Part shown: piece after piece, positions 45,444 through 54,653 of the stretch
How positions within the stretch are numbered: position 1 is the stretch's first letter
Layout: every line of letters begins with the position of its first letter
Assembly (NCBI GenBank): GCA_044344795.1
Contig: JBIJCF010000015.1
Location: 1 to 63,142, forward strand
DNA length: 63,142 nucleotides
Direction: 5' to 3'
DNA from: GCA-2737665 sp044344795
GTDB taxonomy: Bacteria > Bacteroidota > Bacteroidia > Palsa-965
The notes under the pieces: generated by a model
What the model was told of the DNA's origin: nothing
The model's input: the letters and a program-made list of their open reading frames with translations, nothing else
Database searches by the model: none
Position numbers and translations under genes: made by a program

Positions 45444-45929
45444 ATGCAGCGTAAACTCCTTATTTTTCTTGGATTTGCAGCCCTTACCGCCACCGGTTTT
45501 TTTCGGGAATATTTGTTCCTGAATATTAACGAACAGATCCGTGTGACGTATTATCAAGTAAATGACACGCATGTCGATCCGCCTTTAAAAGTTTTAGCAC
45601 AGTTTAGTTACGGAGAATTATATTACGGTAAGTGGCTATTGACCTTGGTCTTTGCTGCAATCATGGCTGCAGTAACGGCACTCATTGTGTGGTGGTGGTT
45701 TAGAAAAAATGAGTTGGTGCGCATTGGTTTGTTGGTTTATGGATTCGTGTTCAGCTTATCCTTTGTGTTCTTTATGATTCATGCATTTTTCCCTAAACTG
45801 GAAGGATCGTACGCCATATCACGATTTCTAGTTGGAATGACGGAAACACCACTACTCAGCGTTTTACTAGTTGCCGCTTTTACTTTAGTGAATAAACAAG
45901 AATACATTCGAGATACCAATAAATCATGA
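45444..45929 (+). CDS. exosortase F-associated membrane protein
   Basis: 161 aa, with four hydrophobic segments including KWLLTLVFAAIMAAVTALIV and RIGLLVYGFVFSLSFVFFMI, and an FREYLF / FPKLEGSYAISRFLVGM pattern that I associate with the small membrane proteins encoded next to XrtF exosortases. It starts at the base after the exosortase stop, so the two are translated as a pair. Its biochemical role is not known. Confidence 0.78.
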   Translation: MQRKLLIFLGFAALTATGFFREYLFLNINEQIRVTYYQVNDTHVDPPLKVLAQFSYGELYYGKWLLTLVFAAIMAAVTALIVWWWFRKNELVRIGLLVYGFVFSLSFVFFMIHAFFPKLEGSYAISRFLVGMTETPLLSVLLVAAFTLVNKQEYIRDTNKS

Positions 45930-45938
45930 TGCAATATG

Positions 45939-45946
45939 TACTTTTG
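45939..45946 (+). promoter_or_regulatory. Bacteroidota -7 promoter box for glyA
   Basis: TACTTTTG is an exact TAnnTTTG match, 20 bp before the glyA ATG at 45967. It separates glyA from the exosortase operon. Confidence 0.5.
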
Positions 45947-45966
45947 CATCACTCAAAAACAATTTT

Positions 45967-47241
45967 ATGAAACGCGACACCGCAATTTTTAAACTCATTA
46001 AAGAAGAGTTACATCGTCAGACCACCGGCATTGAATTGATTGCATCAGAAAACTTTGTCAGTGCGCAAGTCATGGAAGCTATGGGTTCAGTAATGACCAA
46101 TAAATATGCGGAAGGTCTTCCCGGTAAGCGTTATTATGGTGGTTGTGAAATTGTGGATCAAAGCGAACAACTGGCAATTGACCGTGCAAAACAATTGTAC
46201 AATGCTGCCTGGGTGAATGTGCAGCCACATTCCGGAGCTCAAGCCAATGCTGCTGTAATGTTAGCTTGCTTGAATCCAGGGGATAAAATTTTAGGGTTTG
46301 ATTTATCACATGGAGGGCATTTAACGCATGGTTCTCCTGTAAACTTTAGCGGCAAATTATATAAGCCGTCTTTTTACGGTGTAGAGAAAGAGACCGGAAT
46401 GATCAACTACGATAACGTTGAAAAAATAGCACAGAAGGAAAAGCCAAAGATGATTATCTGTGGCGCTTCTGCGTATTCGCGTGATTGGGATTATGTTCGC
46501 TTGCGTAAGATTGCAGATAAAGTGAAAGCATTATTGCTGGCAGACATCTCCCACCCGTCCGGATTAATTGCTCGCGGTATTTTGAATGATCCATTGCCGC
46601 ATTGTCATATTGTAACTACAACAACCCACAAAACATTGCGCGGACCTCGTGGTGGTATGATCATGATGGGACAAGATTTTGCAAATCCTTGGGGATTGAA
46701 AACTCCTAAGGGAGAAATTAAGATGATGTCTGCAATTCTGGATGCTGCGGTATTCCCGGGAACACAAGGTGGACCTCTTGAACACGTAATTGCTGCAAAA
46801 GCAGTTGCATACGGAGAAGCGTTGTCGGATAGCTTCGTGAAATATGGTATTCAGGTGGTGAAGAACGCCAATGTAATGGCCAATGAATTTATGAAGCGTG
46901 GATATCAGGTAATTTCCGGTGGCACTGACAATCATTTGATGTTGATTGATCTTCGCTCGAAAAACATTACCGGTAAGGAAGCTGAAAATGCATTAGTCAA
47001 AGCGGATATCACCGTGAACAAAAACATGGTACCATTCGATGACAAATCACCGTTCGTTACTTCCGGTATTCGTGTTGGAACTCCTGCTATTACAACGCGT
47101 GGTTTGAAAGAACGTGATATTCCAAAAATCGTTGACTTGATGGACATGGTAATGATGAATCACACCAACGAAAAGAAGTTGGCTGCGGTGAAAAAAGAAG
47201 TAAATAAAATGATGAAGCAGTACGATTTATTCGCCTGGTAA
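45967..47241 (+). CDS. glyA: serine hydroxymethyltransferase
   Basis: 424 aa PLP enzyme converting serine and tetrahydrofolate to glycine and 5,10-methylene-THF. Near-complete family blocks: TGIELIASENFVSAQVMEAM, TNKYAEGLPGKRYYGGCE, HGGHLTHGSPVNFSGK and the Schiff-base lysine in VTTTTHKTLRGPRGGM. The C-terminus has SGIRVGTPAITTRGLKE. Monocistronic: its own -7 box upstream and a strong bidirectional terminator after it. Confidence 0.97.
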   Translation: MKRDTAIFKLIKEELHRQTTGIELIASENFVSAQVMEAMGSVMTNKYAEGLPGKRYYGGCEIVDQSEQLAIDRAKQLYNAAWVNVQPHSGAQANAAVMLACLNPGDKILGFDLSHGGHLTHGSPVNFSGKLYKPSFYGVEKETGMINYDNVEKIAQKEKPKMIICGASAYSRDWDYVRLRKIADKVKALLLADISHPSGLIARGILNDPLPHCHIVTTTTHKTLRGPRGGMIMMGQDFANPWGLKTPKGEIKMMSAILDAAVFPGTQGGPLEHVIAAKAVAYGEALSDSFVKYGIQVVKNANVMANEFMKRGYQVISGGTDNHLMLIDLRSKNITGKEAENALVKADITVNKNMVPFDDKSPFVTSGIRVGTPAITTRGLKERDIPKIVDLMDMVMMNHTNEKKLAAVKKEVNKMMKQYDLFAW

Positions 47242-47251
47242 TTCAGCGAAC

Positions 47252-47295
47252 ACAAAAATAAGAGCCGCATCATGACATGCGGCTCTTATTTTTGT
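47252..47295. terminator. bidirectional intrinsic terminator between glyA and coaE
   Basis: A perfect 19-bp stem: ACAAAAATAAGAGCCGCAT (47252-47270) and its reverse complement (47277-47295) around CATGAC. The A and T runs on both sides let it work for glyA on the plus strand and coaE on the minus strand. Confidence 0.92.
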
Positions 47296-47343
47296 ACGGT
47301 TAAGAAATCATACGATGCTCACTTTTCTATTCTTGAAATGAAC

Positions 47344-47928
47344 TCATGCTTTCATCAATTCCTCATGAATGTTAACAATCGCAGGCAAAATCATTTCCTT
47401 ACCGTCATTGATAATAACAAACTGAGACCGTCTTACTTTTTCTTCGTCACTCCATTGTGCTTGAATGCGCTGCTGTACTTGCTCTTTCGTTGAACTATCA
47501 CGATTCATTACACGATTAATGCGAATTTCCTCCGGCGCAACAACGGCGATTACGGCATCCAAATCTTTGTATGAACCCGATTCGAACAATATCGCTGCTT
47601 CGCGAATAACATAGGGGGCATCAGCGTGTGAAGTCACAAACATCTCGAATGCATCTTTTACGACAGGATGAACAATTTGATTGAGTTGTTCCAATAAAGA
47701 CGGGTTGCCGAACACCAATTCAGCAACCCGTTTACGATTTAAAGTGCCGTTGATATCATAAACATCTCCCAACACCTTTTGTATTTTATTCTTTACAGCT
47801 TCATCTTTATTTTGAATGCGACGTGCTTCTTCATCAGCAAGAAAGACCGGAACTCCTAGTGTTTTGAAAACTTCAGCAACCGTAGTTTTGCCGCTTCCAA
47901 TTCCACCCGTTAATCCGATGCGTTTCAT
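47344..47928 (-). CDS. coaE: dephospho-CoA kinase
   Basis: 194 aa, the last step of CoA synthesis. GLTGGIGSGKTTVAEVFKTL at the N-terminus is the P-loop, and VFLADEEARRI and PVVKDAF-like residues follow in the LID region, as in other CoaE proteins. Its start lies 1 bp from the stop of the upstream T9SS cargo gene, an unusual pairing that suggests readthrough from that gene. Confidence 0.94.
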   Translation of the reverse strand: MKRIGLTGGIGSGKTTVAEVFKTLGVPVFLADEEARRIQNKDEAVKNKIQKVLGDVYDINGTLNRKRVAELVFGNPSLLEQLNQIVHPVVKDAFEMFVTSHADAPYVIREAAILFESGSYKDLDAVIAVVAPEEIRINRVMNRDSSTKEQVQQRIQAQWSDEEKVRRSQFVIINDGKEMILPAIVNIHEELMKA

Positions 47929-47929
47929 G

Positions 47930-50329
47930 CTATTTCGATTTCACGATTCTCAATATCGCATTGCTGCTGCCCGTTGAAATTCGCACAACATAAATTCCTT
48001 CCGTTAATCCGCTTCCGATATTTAATTGACCTTGAGCAGACGTTAAGCTTACTGTTTCAACAATTCTTCCACTAATATCAGTTACCGAAAGTAATGCATT
48101 ACCGTTAAATGAATTGCCCATGTTGAACTGAATAGTTGTAAAATCTCCAAACGGACTTGGAGCTGCAACGACACCAAAATCGTTACCACGAATTAGGGGC
48201 ACACTTGCTGCATTGGAATCCACCACCAGGAAATGATCGAAGCCTGCTTCTACAAGATGGCCGGGTTGTAAATCTGCTGTTTCAACAATCAATCGCATGT
48301 TCGCATTTGGTGTGAAATAATCGCTTACACGGAAACTTCTACGAACCCAAGACGAGTTATTGAGTGTGTTTGCAGTTACTTTTTCCAAAGTCACTGTTGT
48401 AACACCATCTGTTAAACGAATAACTAATGAGTCGTTTGGATTGCCCGAACCACCATCGTTAAAGAACCAGCGTGAATAATGAATCCAAGGATCGTTATAA
48501 ATGGTAAGATTCATAACGGGAGAACGCAAGGTTGTTGAACCACCATCCACATCATCCGAAGAAACGTTTCCTCCGCCATTGCCTGTTACGTATGCAAAAC
48601 GCGAGCAATCTCCTGTGGCATCAACACCCGGATTTGCATCATTCAGTGTATTGTATGTTGTTCCAACAGGAATACCGCGTTCCCATGTACCTGAGGTTGC
48701 TGTACCCGAAATGGTCCATCCGAAATCAAAAGTGAAATCATCGTAATAACCTGGATTCAATTGAATATTCAATGTTGGATTGTTCGGGTTAATGGAATCC
48801 AAATAACAAATCGTTTGAAAACCCCATAAACCTGAAGTGATATCGTATTCCTCTGCGATAACATTACAACTACTGAAATCACCGTTGTTATCTGCGACGA
48901 AATTGTACGTATTATTCGCGTTCTCTACCAAAATAAAACTTCCAGGTAATGCAGTAGCGGAAGTATCATCCACTGTCCCTGTCAAATTCACGGCGCCCGG
49001 TGCATACATATTGACGTTGAACAAATTCACCTGACCTGGAGCAAACACTATGTTCGTAAACGTTTTAGTAATATAACCCGGCTTGGTGAATGTTACTGTG
49101 TATGTTCCCGGAGTCGGAGTTCCGGTATAAAATTCGCCACTTACATTTGATTGTTCGGTAACGTTTACAGAAGAGATCGTTACCGTAACTCCAGGAATCG
49201 GAGTACCACACAAACTATCAATTACTGAACCTTCCAAATAACAAGCGCGCACGTAGTTTGGCGAGAAAACAAATAATCCTTCATCGATATTAGAAACAAC
49301 AATGGTTCCGGAAGGGAAGTACGGGAACACGCCCCAAGCTCCTTCAAAACCGTTGCCACTGCCATTAAACGTATCATACCATCCAACATTCACTAAATTG
49401 TGCGGACGAGTAACATCTGTTATAACAAATCCATCTTTATACCAAGACGTTATAGCCCAATTATTGAGTATGTGTGTATTGTGAACGACTGAGCCTGAAT
49501 TTGGAAATTGTGATTGAATGCGATCCACTTCCGTAACACTGTTCGGATTAGAAACATCATAAGCTCCGAGATAAGAATTGGTATTCTCGTCGGTAGTGAA
49601 AATAAACTTGCGGTCATCACTAATCCAAGTATTGTGCGTGAAGTTTGTTGGAGTATTTTGAGTTGAAATTACAACAGGGTTTGCTTTGTTGGCCATATTT
49701 ACAATTGCAAAATAACCGGCGTAGATATGGCTGGCATAAAGCGTATCATTATCCACATATCCATCGTGCACATAACCTAGGTTATCGTAAACTCCTGCAT
49801 ACGCCGGATTGTAAGGATCTGTATTCAGATCCAAAATAAGTGCCCCCCCCTGTCCGATGTTAGTTCCAAACAAATAACAATATCCTTTGGTGGTATCTAT
49901 GTGTAGTGCGTGAACAGTACTTAATTGATTATTGATTGCTCCGTCTCCGAAATAAAAGTGACTTGGCAATGTTGAGCTTTGCGGCAAAGGAGATAAGTCT
50001 ACGATTTGTAGCGCCCCTCCCGAACCTTCTGTTGTTACATAAGCATAATCACCGTAAACTTTAATTTCCTTCCACAAATTATCAACGTTTGGAATTTGTG
50101 TAACTACTATCGGATTACTCGGAGCAGTTACATTAACAACAATCATACCTTGAGAATGACCGAGCAAAGCATATTCATTGCCTAATTCGTCGGTATAACC
50201 GCAAATATTAGCCAATGTAGTATTACCTGAATTGGGGAGTTGAGCCTGAAACGTAACATTCAGGTTTTGTGCCCATGACATGGATCCGCACAGCGTAATG
50301 CCGGCAGCCAGTAGTGCAATTTTTTTCAT
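47930..50329 (-). CDS. choice-of-anchor B / LVIVD-repeat T9SS-exported protein
   Basis: 799 aa. A signal peptide (MKKIALLAAGITLCGSMSWA) is followed by a beta-propeller-like region with LVIVD-type repeats (MIVVNVTAPSNPIVV, LQIVDLSPL, YFAIVNMANKANPVVI, FVITDVTRPHNLVNVG), the choice-of-anchor B arrangement. Carboxypeptidase-regulatory-like repeats follow (TPTPGTYTVTFTKPGYITKT), then a T9SS type A domain (LLSVTDISGRIVETVS...GIYVVRI...RIVKSK). It is an outer-surface or secreted protein of unknown ligand. It precedes coaE by 1 bp. Confidence 0.88.
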   Translation of the reverse strand: MKKIALLAAGITLCGSMSWAQNLNVTFQAQLPNSGNTTLANICGYTDELGNEYALLGHSQGMIVVNVTAPSNPIVVTQIPNVDNLWKEIKVYGDYAYVTTEGSGGALQIVDLSPLPQSSTLPSHFYFGDGAINNQLSTVHALHIDTTKGYCYLFGTNIGQGGALILDLNTDPYNPAYAGVYDNLGYVHDGYVDNDTLYASHIYAGYFAIVNMANKANPVVISTQNTPTNFTHNTWISDDRKFIFTTDENTNSYLGAYDVSNPNSVTEVDRIQSQFPNSGSVVHNTHILNNWAITSWYKDGFVITDVTRPHNLVNVGWYDTFNGSGNGFEGAWGVFPYFPSGTIVVSNIDEGLFVFSPNYVRACYLEGSVIDSLCGTPIPGVTVTISSVNVTEQSNVSGEFYTGTPTPGTYTVTFTKPGYITKTFTNIVFAPGQVNLFNVNMYAPGAVNLTGTVDDTSATALPGSFILVENANNTYNFVADNNGDFSSCNVIAEEYDITSGLWGFQTICYLDSINPNNPTLNIQLNPGYYDDFTFDFGWTISGTATSGTWERGIPVGTTYNTLNDANPGVDATGDCSRFAYVTGNGGGNVSSDDVDGGSTTLRSPVMNLTIYNDPWIHYSRWFFNDGGSGNPNDSLVIRLTDGVTTVTLEKVTANTLNNSSWVRRSFRVSDYFTPNANMRLIVETADLQPGHLVEAGFDHFLVVDSNAASVPLIRGNDFGVVAAPSPFGDFTTIQFNMGNSFNGNALLSVTDISGRIVETVSLTSAQGQLNIGSGLTEGIYVVRISTGSSNAILRIVKSK

Positions 50330-50413
50330 TCTGAATCTTGGTTGATTGTTTTGTTTGTTTGATCGTGAATATCCGCTCTCACTTTTTTGCTCGGGGATAT
50401 TTCAAAGTACGCG

Positions 50414-50455
50414 AAAAAAAAAGGATTCATCAAGTGCTTCGACCTCATGAATCCT
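50414..50455 (-). terminator. intrinsic terminator after dapA
   Basis: On the minus strand AGGATTCAT (50455-50447) pairs with ATGAATCCT (50430-50422) and a run of nine T follows, 22 bp downstream of the dapA stop. Confidence 0.85.
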
Positions 50456-50476
50456 AAACATTTAATGATAGTAATA

Positions 50477-51382
50477 CTATCGTGCTAACTTCTTGGTTTC
50501 TGATTTAATCGATTTGGCAATACTTTCATTAACCGGATATAAAGGCAAGCGCAAATAAGCTGCACACAATTTTTGTGTTTCCAGCGCCACTTTTACACCA
50601 CCCGGATTTCCATCGGTAAAAAACAGCTGAGTTATCTTGAATAAATCATAGTGAAGTTTGCGCGCTTTTACCAAATCTCCTTGCAAGGAAACACGAACCA
50701 TTTCGGAAAATTGTGAAGGGAATGCATTTGCCACAACAGATATAACACCATCTGCACCTGCTGCAATTAATGGCATAGTCAACGCATCATCACCGGAAAT
50801 AACGAGAAAATCGGCAGGCTTATCTTTAATTATGGTCATGATTTGTTCCATATTACCTGAAGCTTCCTTCACGGCTACGAGTCTTTTAAAATCATGAGCC
50901 AACTTCAACGTGGTATCTGCAGTCATGTTCATACCGGTTCTTCCCGGAACATTGTACAGAATAATGGGCAACGGCGAAGCTTCAGCCACTTCTTTGTAAT
51001 GCGCATAAAGCCCCTTCTGATTGGGCTTATTGTAATACGGCGCAACAGAAAGTATTCCACTCACTCCTATCAAATCGGTTGTTTCCAATTGACGCACTAC
51101 TTCCGCTGTGTTGTTTCCTCCTATTCCATACACCACAGGAATACGATTGCCTGCTATCTGCAAAGCAAATTGCAACACATCGGTTTTCTCCTGTTTTGAT
51201 AAAGCAGGTGATTCACCTGTAGTACCCATAATTACGAGGTACTCACATTTTCCTTTAATAATGTGTTCGATAATTTTCTTCAAAGACGGGAAATCAATAC
51301 CGCCATCTTTTTTAAATGGTGTAACTACCGCAACACCGGTGCCTGTGAAAGGACTTTTAGGGGAAGATTTTTTCGCTGCCAT
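50477..51382 (-). CDS. dapA: 4-hydroxy-tetrahydrodipicolinate synthase
   Basis: 301 aa. It condenses pyruvate with aspartate semialdehyde in lysine and meso-diaminopimelate synthesis. Visible blocks: FTGTGVAVVTPFKKDGGIDF, GTTGESPALSKQEKTDVLQF, PIILYNVPGRTGMNM with the active-site Tyr, and LVAVKEASGNMEQIM with the Schiff-base Lys. A 13-residue lysine/serine N-terminal extension precedes the barrel. The -7 box ends only 6 bp before the ATG, so the mRNA should be almost leaderless. Confidence 0.95.
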   Translation of the reverse strand: MAAKKSSPKSPFTGTGVAVVTPFKKDGGIDFPSLKKIIEHIIKGKCEYLVIMGTTGESPALSKQEKTDVLQFALQIAGNRIPVVYGIGGNNTAEVVRQLETTDLIGVSGILSVAPYYNKPNQKGLYAHYKEVAEASPLPIILYNVPGRTGMNMTADTTLKLAHDFKRLVAVKEASGNMEQIMTIIKDKPADFLVISGDDALTMPLIAAGADGVISVVANAFPSQFSEMVRVSLQGDLVKARKLHYDLFKITQLFFTDGNPGGVKVALETQKLCAAYLRLPLYPVNESIAKSIKSETKKLAR

Positions 51383-51387
51383 CGGTG

Positions 51388-51395
51388 CAAAATTA
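51388..51395 (-). promoter_or_regulatory. Bacteroidota -7 promoter box for dapA
   Basis: On the minus strand TAATTTTG, an exact TAnnTTTG match, sits 6 bp before the dapA start codon at 51382. Confidence 0.45.
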
Positions 51396-51441
51396 CGAGG
51401 ATTTACCCACGATACTGCATGCAGTTATCAACGGGTGTGGA

Positions 51442-52071
51442 TTATTTCGATGGAAGATATTTTAAGTAATCATCACGGGAAATCATCCGCGCACCCAAAG
51501 ACTCTAAATGCTCTGTATACACCTGACAATCCACCACAGCAAATTCCTGTAGCTTTACAAGTGTAATGAATGCGGCTTTAGATGCATTTGGCAACAATGA
51601 AAACATACTTTCTCCGCAGAATACAGCGCCATTTGGTCCTAAAACTTTTACTCCGTACAATCCACCAACCAATTTCCCATTTTGTCGTGCTTCAACGCTA
51701 AGAGCATGACCCAATTGATGAAGATCAATATAGGCGCGCTTCATATCTTCGGTAATCCATGTACCTCTTTGCCCTTTTCGCTTAACTCGAGCACAGTAAT
51801 CAATTACATGAGCGAACTCTGTATTCATGGTAATTTCAAATTCATTACGCCCAATAACTTTTTGCATGGATTTAGAAACGACAAGTTCTTGGGGAAACAA
51901 TATAAAACGCGGATCCGGACTCCACCACAAAATGGGTTGAACTTCACTAAACCATGGAAAAATACCTGAATTATAGGCTAACAATAATCGCTCGGTACTC
52001 AGATCGCCACCCGCAGCTAGCAATCCGTCTTTATCAGCATAAGTAACCGGAGGAAACGGCTCTAGTGCCAT
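51442..52071 (-). CDS. aat: leucyl/phenylalanyl-tRNA-protein transferase
   Basis: 209 aa. It adds Leu or Phe to N-terminal Lys or Arg residues, marking proteins for ClpAP through the N-end rule. Diagnostic stretches: YADKDGLLAAGGDLSTERLL, FPWFSEVQPILWWSPDPRF, GTWITEDMKRAYIDLHQLGH and GGLYGVKVLGPNGAVFCGES. It overlaps nothing but follows the DUF6913-like gene by 1 bp, and is the last gene of the WcaF-ligA-DUF6913-aat run. Confidence 0.94.
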   Translation of the reverse strand: MALEPFPPVTYADKDGLLAAGGDLSTERLLLAYNSGIFPWFSEVQPILWWSPDPRFILFPQELVVSKSMQKVIGRNEFEITMNTEFAHVIDYCARVKRKGQRGTWITEDMKRAYIDLHQLGHALSVEARQNGKLVGGLYGVKVLGPNGAVFCGESMFSLLPNASKAAFITLVKLQEFAVVDCQVYTEHLESLGARMISRDDYLKYLPSK

Positions 52072-52072
52072 T

Positions 52073-52618
52073 TTACGATTTGTTGATCATCTGCAAATAC
52101 GCATCCGTTTCACGCAAGAAGGCTTTCACTCCATTATCCTTTGTGGTTGCAAGTAACAAATCATAATCATCCTGATGCTGATCCGTACGTCCAACTTTAA
52201 AGTGCGCACGTGAAACGGCTGTTGTGTAAGTCATTACCAATGCTGAAGTAAAATTGACATCAATCAGAATATCAAATTCTTCTTCTATAAAATTGGTAAT
52301 CAAATGATCGGTTGGAACACCCGTTGGTGCATGAGATTTTTTACCCACGAAATCGAAATCTATTTTCGAATAGGAAACGTACGGTTCTTGCTTGGTATCG
52401 TAATACACCAAACACTTTACCTTCTTTTTCATCTCACGCAAATACGATACATATTTGCGAATCAATTCAAACTCTTCACGGTCACGAAAGGAGTACAATA
52501 TTCCTATTGTAATAGCCTGTTCCATATTGCATATGCGTTTTGCACGTTGCAACCGGAAAGGATGCGCATTAATTTTGCGGCGTAACAGAAAAGATCTTAT
52601 CGCATCAATACCCAACAT
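52073..52618 (-). CDS. DUF6913-like conserved protein
   Basis: 181 aa, cytosolic. The middle is ITIGILYSFRDREEFELIRK, then VKCLVYYDTKQEP and FDFVGKKSHAPTGVPTDHLI, and the end is FDILIDVNFTSALVMTYTTA. It has the form of the DUF6913 family of Bacteroidota, often found by dapA or ligA. No function is known; a small alpha/beta domain is likely. It begins 4 bp after ligA ends and ends 1 bp before aat starts. Confidence 0.7.
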   Translation of the reverse strand: MLGIDAIRSFLLRRKINAHPFRLQRAKRICNMEQAITIGILYSFRDREEFELIRKYVSYLREMKKKVKCLVYYDTKQEPYVSYSKIDFDFVGKKSHAPTGVPTDHLITNFIEEEFDILIDVNFTSALVMTYTTAVSRAHFKVGRTDQHQDDYDLLLATTKDNGVKAFLRETDAYLQMINKS

Positions 52619-52622
52619 GTTC

Positions 52623-54653
52623 TTACAGATTGATCATGTTCAATAAAACGTTCTCGGTGATAATCGGTATGCCCAACTTTTCTGCTTTCGTTCGTTTCTC
52701 CGGCCCCATATTATCACCGGCAACAAGATAGGACGTTTTGCCCGAAATAGAACCCACGTTCTTGCCTCCGTTTTGTTCAATCATATTTTTGATTTCATCG
52801 CGCGAACGACTAAACACGCCCGAAACCACAAAAGTTTTTCCTGCAAGTGCATCAGATCGCAGGCTTAATGCTTCTTCCGACAATTGCATTTGTAAACCAC
52901 AATCAGTCAGATATTGGATTAACTCCTGATGTTGTGTGTTGGAAATCCATTCCGCAACACTACGTGCAATAACTGCCCCAACTTCCGGAACGTCCGCCAA
53001 TTCTGCTTCGCCGGCCTTCAATAAATTGTCCATAGACTGAAAGTACTGTGCTAATTTTTTAGCTGTTGTTTCACCAACATGGCGAATACCCAAAGCGAAT
53101 ACTACCCGTTCAAACGGAACCTGTTTCGATAATTCTATTCCTTCCAACAAATTATTAACCGACTTTTCCGCCATGCGATCTATCATCAACAATTTATCCC
53201 GATGCTTATGTAACTCATACAAGTCGCGTATTTGTCGAACTAATCCTGTGTCAAATAGTAAACCAATTGTTTCTTCACCCAGCGAGTCGATGTTCATGGC
53301 ACGACGACTCACAAAATGTTCCAGCTTGCCTTTTATTTGAGGCGGACATCCATCTTCATTCGGACAATAATGCAACGCTTCACCTTCGCCACGAACTAAA
53401 GAAGTTCCGCATTCCGGACAGTTGTCGATATAACGATGAGGCGATGTATCGGGATTTCGTTGTGATACATCTACTCCAACAATTTTGGGTATAATTTCTC
53501 CACCTTTTTCTACGAAAACAAAATCACCTTCACGAACATCAAGTTTGGCAATAATATCCGCGTTGTGTAATGAAGCTCGCTTAACCGTTGTTCCCGCTAA
53601 CTGAACAGGTTCCAGATTGGCAACAGGAGTAATAGCTCCCGTTCTTCCAACTTGGTAAGTAATGGATAACAATTTCGTAACGACCTGTTCTGCTTTGTAT
53701 TTATAAGCAATAGCCCAACGGGGCGCTTTAGCCGTGAATCCTAATGCTTTTTGCTGTTCGTATGAATTCACTTTTATTACAACACCATCAATATCGAAGT
53801 CCAACGATTTTCGTGCATGCTGCCAATGCTCAATAAAGTCGAGTACTTCCTGCAATCCGTGTGATAAGCGAGTTAATTCCGGCACACGAAAACCCCAGTT
53901 GCGTGCAGCTTCCAAACTATCCATGTGTGTTGGGAACGGTAATGAATCGCCCAAAACACCATACAGGTAACAATCCAATTTTCGTGAAGCCACCACTTTC
54001 GAATCCTGCATTTTTAAAGTACCTGCAGCAGAATTTCGCGGATTCGCGAGAAGTGCTTCACCCGCCTTTTCTTTATCGGCGTTGATCTTTTTAAATGCGG
54101 TTCGAGACATTAACACTTCGCCCCGAATTTCAAAATCATCCGGAACATTGTTGGCATTCAACCTTAGAGGTATACTGCGAATTGTACGAATATTTGTGGT
54201 GACATCATCTCCCTGCACACCATCTCCTCGTGTTACTGCTTGCATCAACTCTCCGTTTTTATAACGAATGCCGATAGCCACACCATCGTATTTCAATTCA
54301 CACACGTAATCCACCGTATCAACGCCTAAACCTTTTCGCACACGTTGATCGAATTCTTCCAATTCATCTTTGCTATATGTATTGCCCAAAGACAACATCG
54401 GGAAACGATGTTTTACTGTTTCAAATTCTTTAGTAATCCCACCACCTACTCGCTGTGATGGTGAATTAGCATCCAGAAATTCCGGGAATTGTTTTTCTAA
54501 TCGAATAAGATCTTCCAGCAATTGATCGAATTCAAAATCGCTGATAATTGGCTCTGCTGACTGATAATAGCGGTAATTATGCTCTTCAATTTCTTTGGAG
54601 AGTGCTGCAATGCGCTGTTTAGCGCGATCTCGTTCATCGGTGAATAAATCCAT
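52623..54653 (-). CDS. ligA: NAD-dependent DNA ligase
   Basis: 676 aa. It seals nicks during replication and repair with NAD. Domains in order: Ia (about residues 1-70), adenylation with KYDG (CELKYDGVAIGIRY, Lys near 118), OB fold, a four-cysteine zinc finger (CPECGTSLVRGEGEALHYC and the following CPPQ), helix-hairpin-helix repeats (FALGIRHVGETTAKKLAQYF), and a C-terminal BRCT (TFVVSGVFSRSRDEIKNMIE). It shares one base with the stop-to-start junction of the WcaF-like gene. Confidence 0.97.
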   Translation of the reverse strand: MDLFTDERDRAKQRIAALSKEIEEHNYRYYQSAEPIISDFEFDQLLEDLIRLEKQFPEFLDANSPSQRVGGGITKEFETVKHRFPMLSLGNTYSKDELEEFDQRVRKGLGVDTVDYVCELKYDGVAIGIRYKNGELMQAVTRGDGVQGDDVTTNIRTIRSIPLRLNANNVPDDFEIRGEVLMSRTAFKKINADKEKAGEALLANPRNSAAGTLKMQDSKVVASRKLDCYLYGVLGDSLPFPTHMDSLEAARNWGFRVPELTRLSHGLQEVLDFIEHWQHARKSLDFDIDGVVIKVNSYEQQKALGFTAKAPRWAIAYKYKAEQVVTKLLSITYQVGRTGAITPVANLEPVQLAGTTVKRASLHNADIIAKLDVREGDFVFVEKGGEIIPKIVGVDVSQRNPDTSPHRYIDNCPECGTSLVRGEGEALHYCPNEDGCPPQIKGKLEHFVSRRAMNIDSLGEETIGLLFDTGLVRQIRDLYELHKHRDKLLMIDRMAEKSVNNLLEGIELSKQVPFERVVFALGIRHVGETTAKKLAQYFQSMDNLLKAGEAELADVPEVGAVIARSVAEWISNTQHQELIQYLTDCGLQMQLSEEALSLRSDALAGKTFVVSGVFSRSRDEIKNMIEQNGGKNVGSISGKTSYLVAGDNMGPEKRTKAEKLGIPIITENVLLNMINL

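Noticed and set aside
46564..46935. 123-aa antisense frame within glyA
   Set aside because: It mirrors a highly conserved gene and has no recognisable domain.
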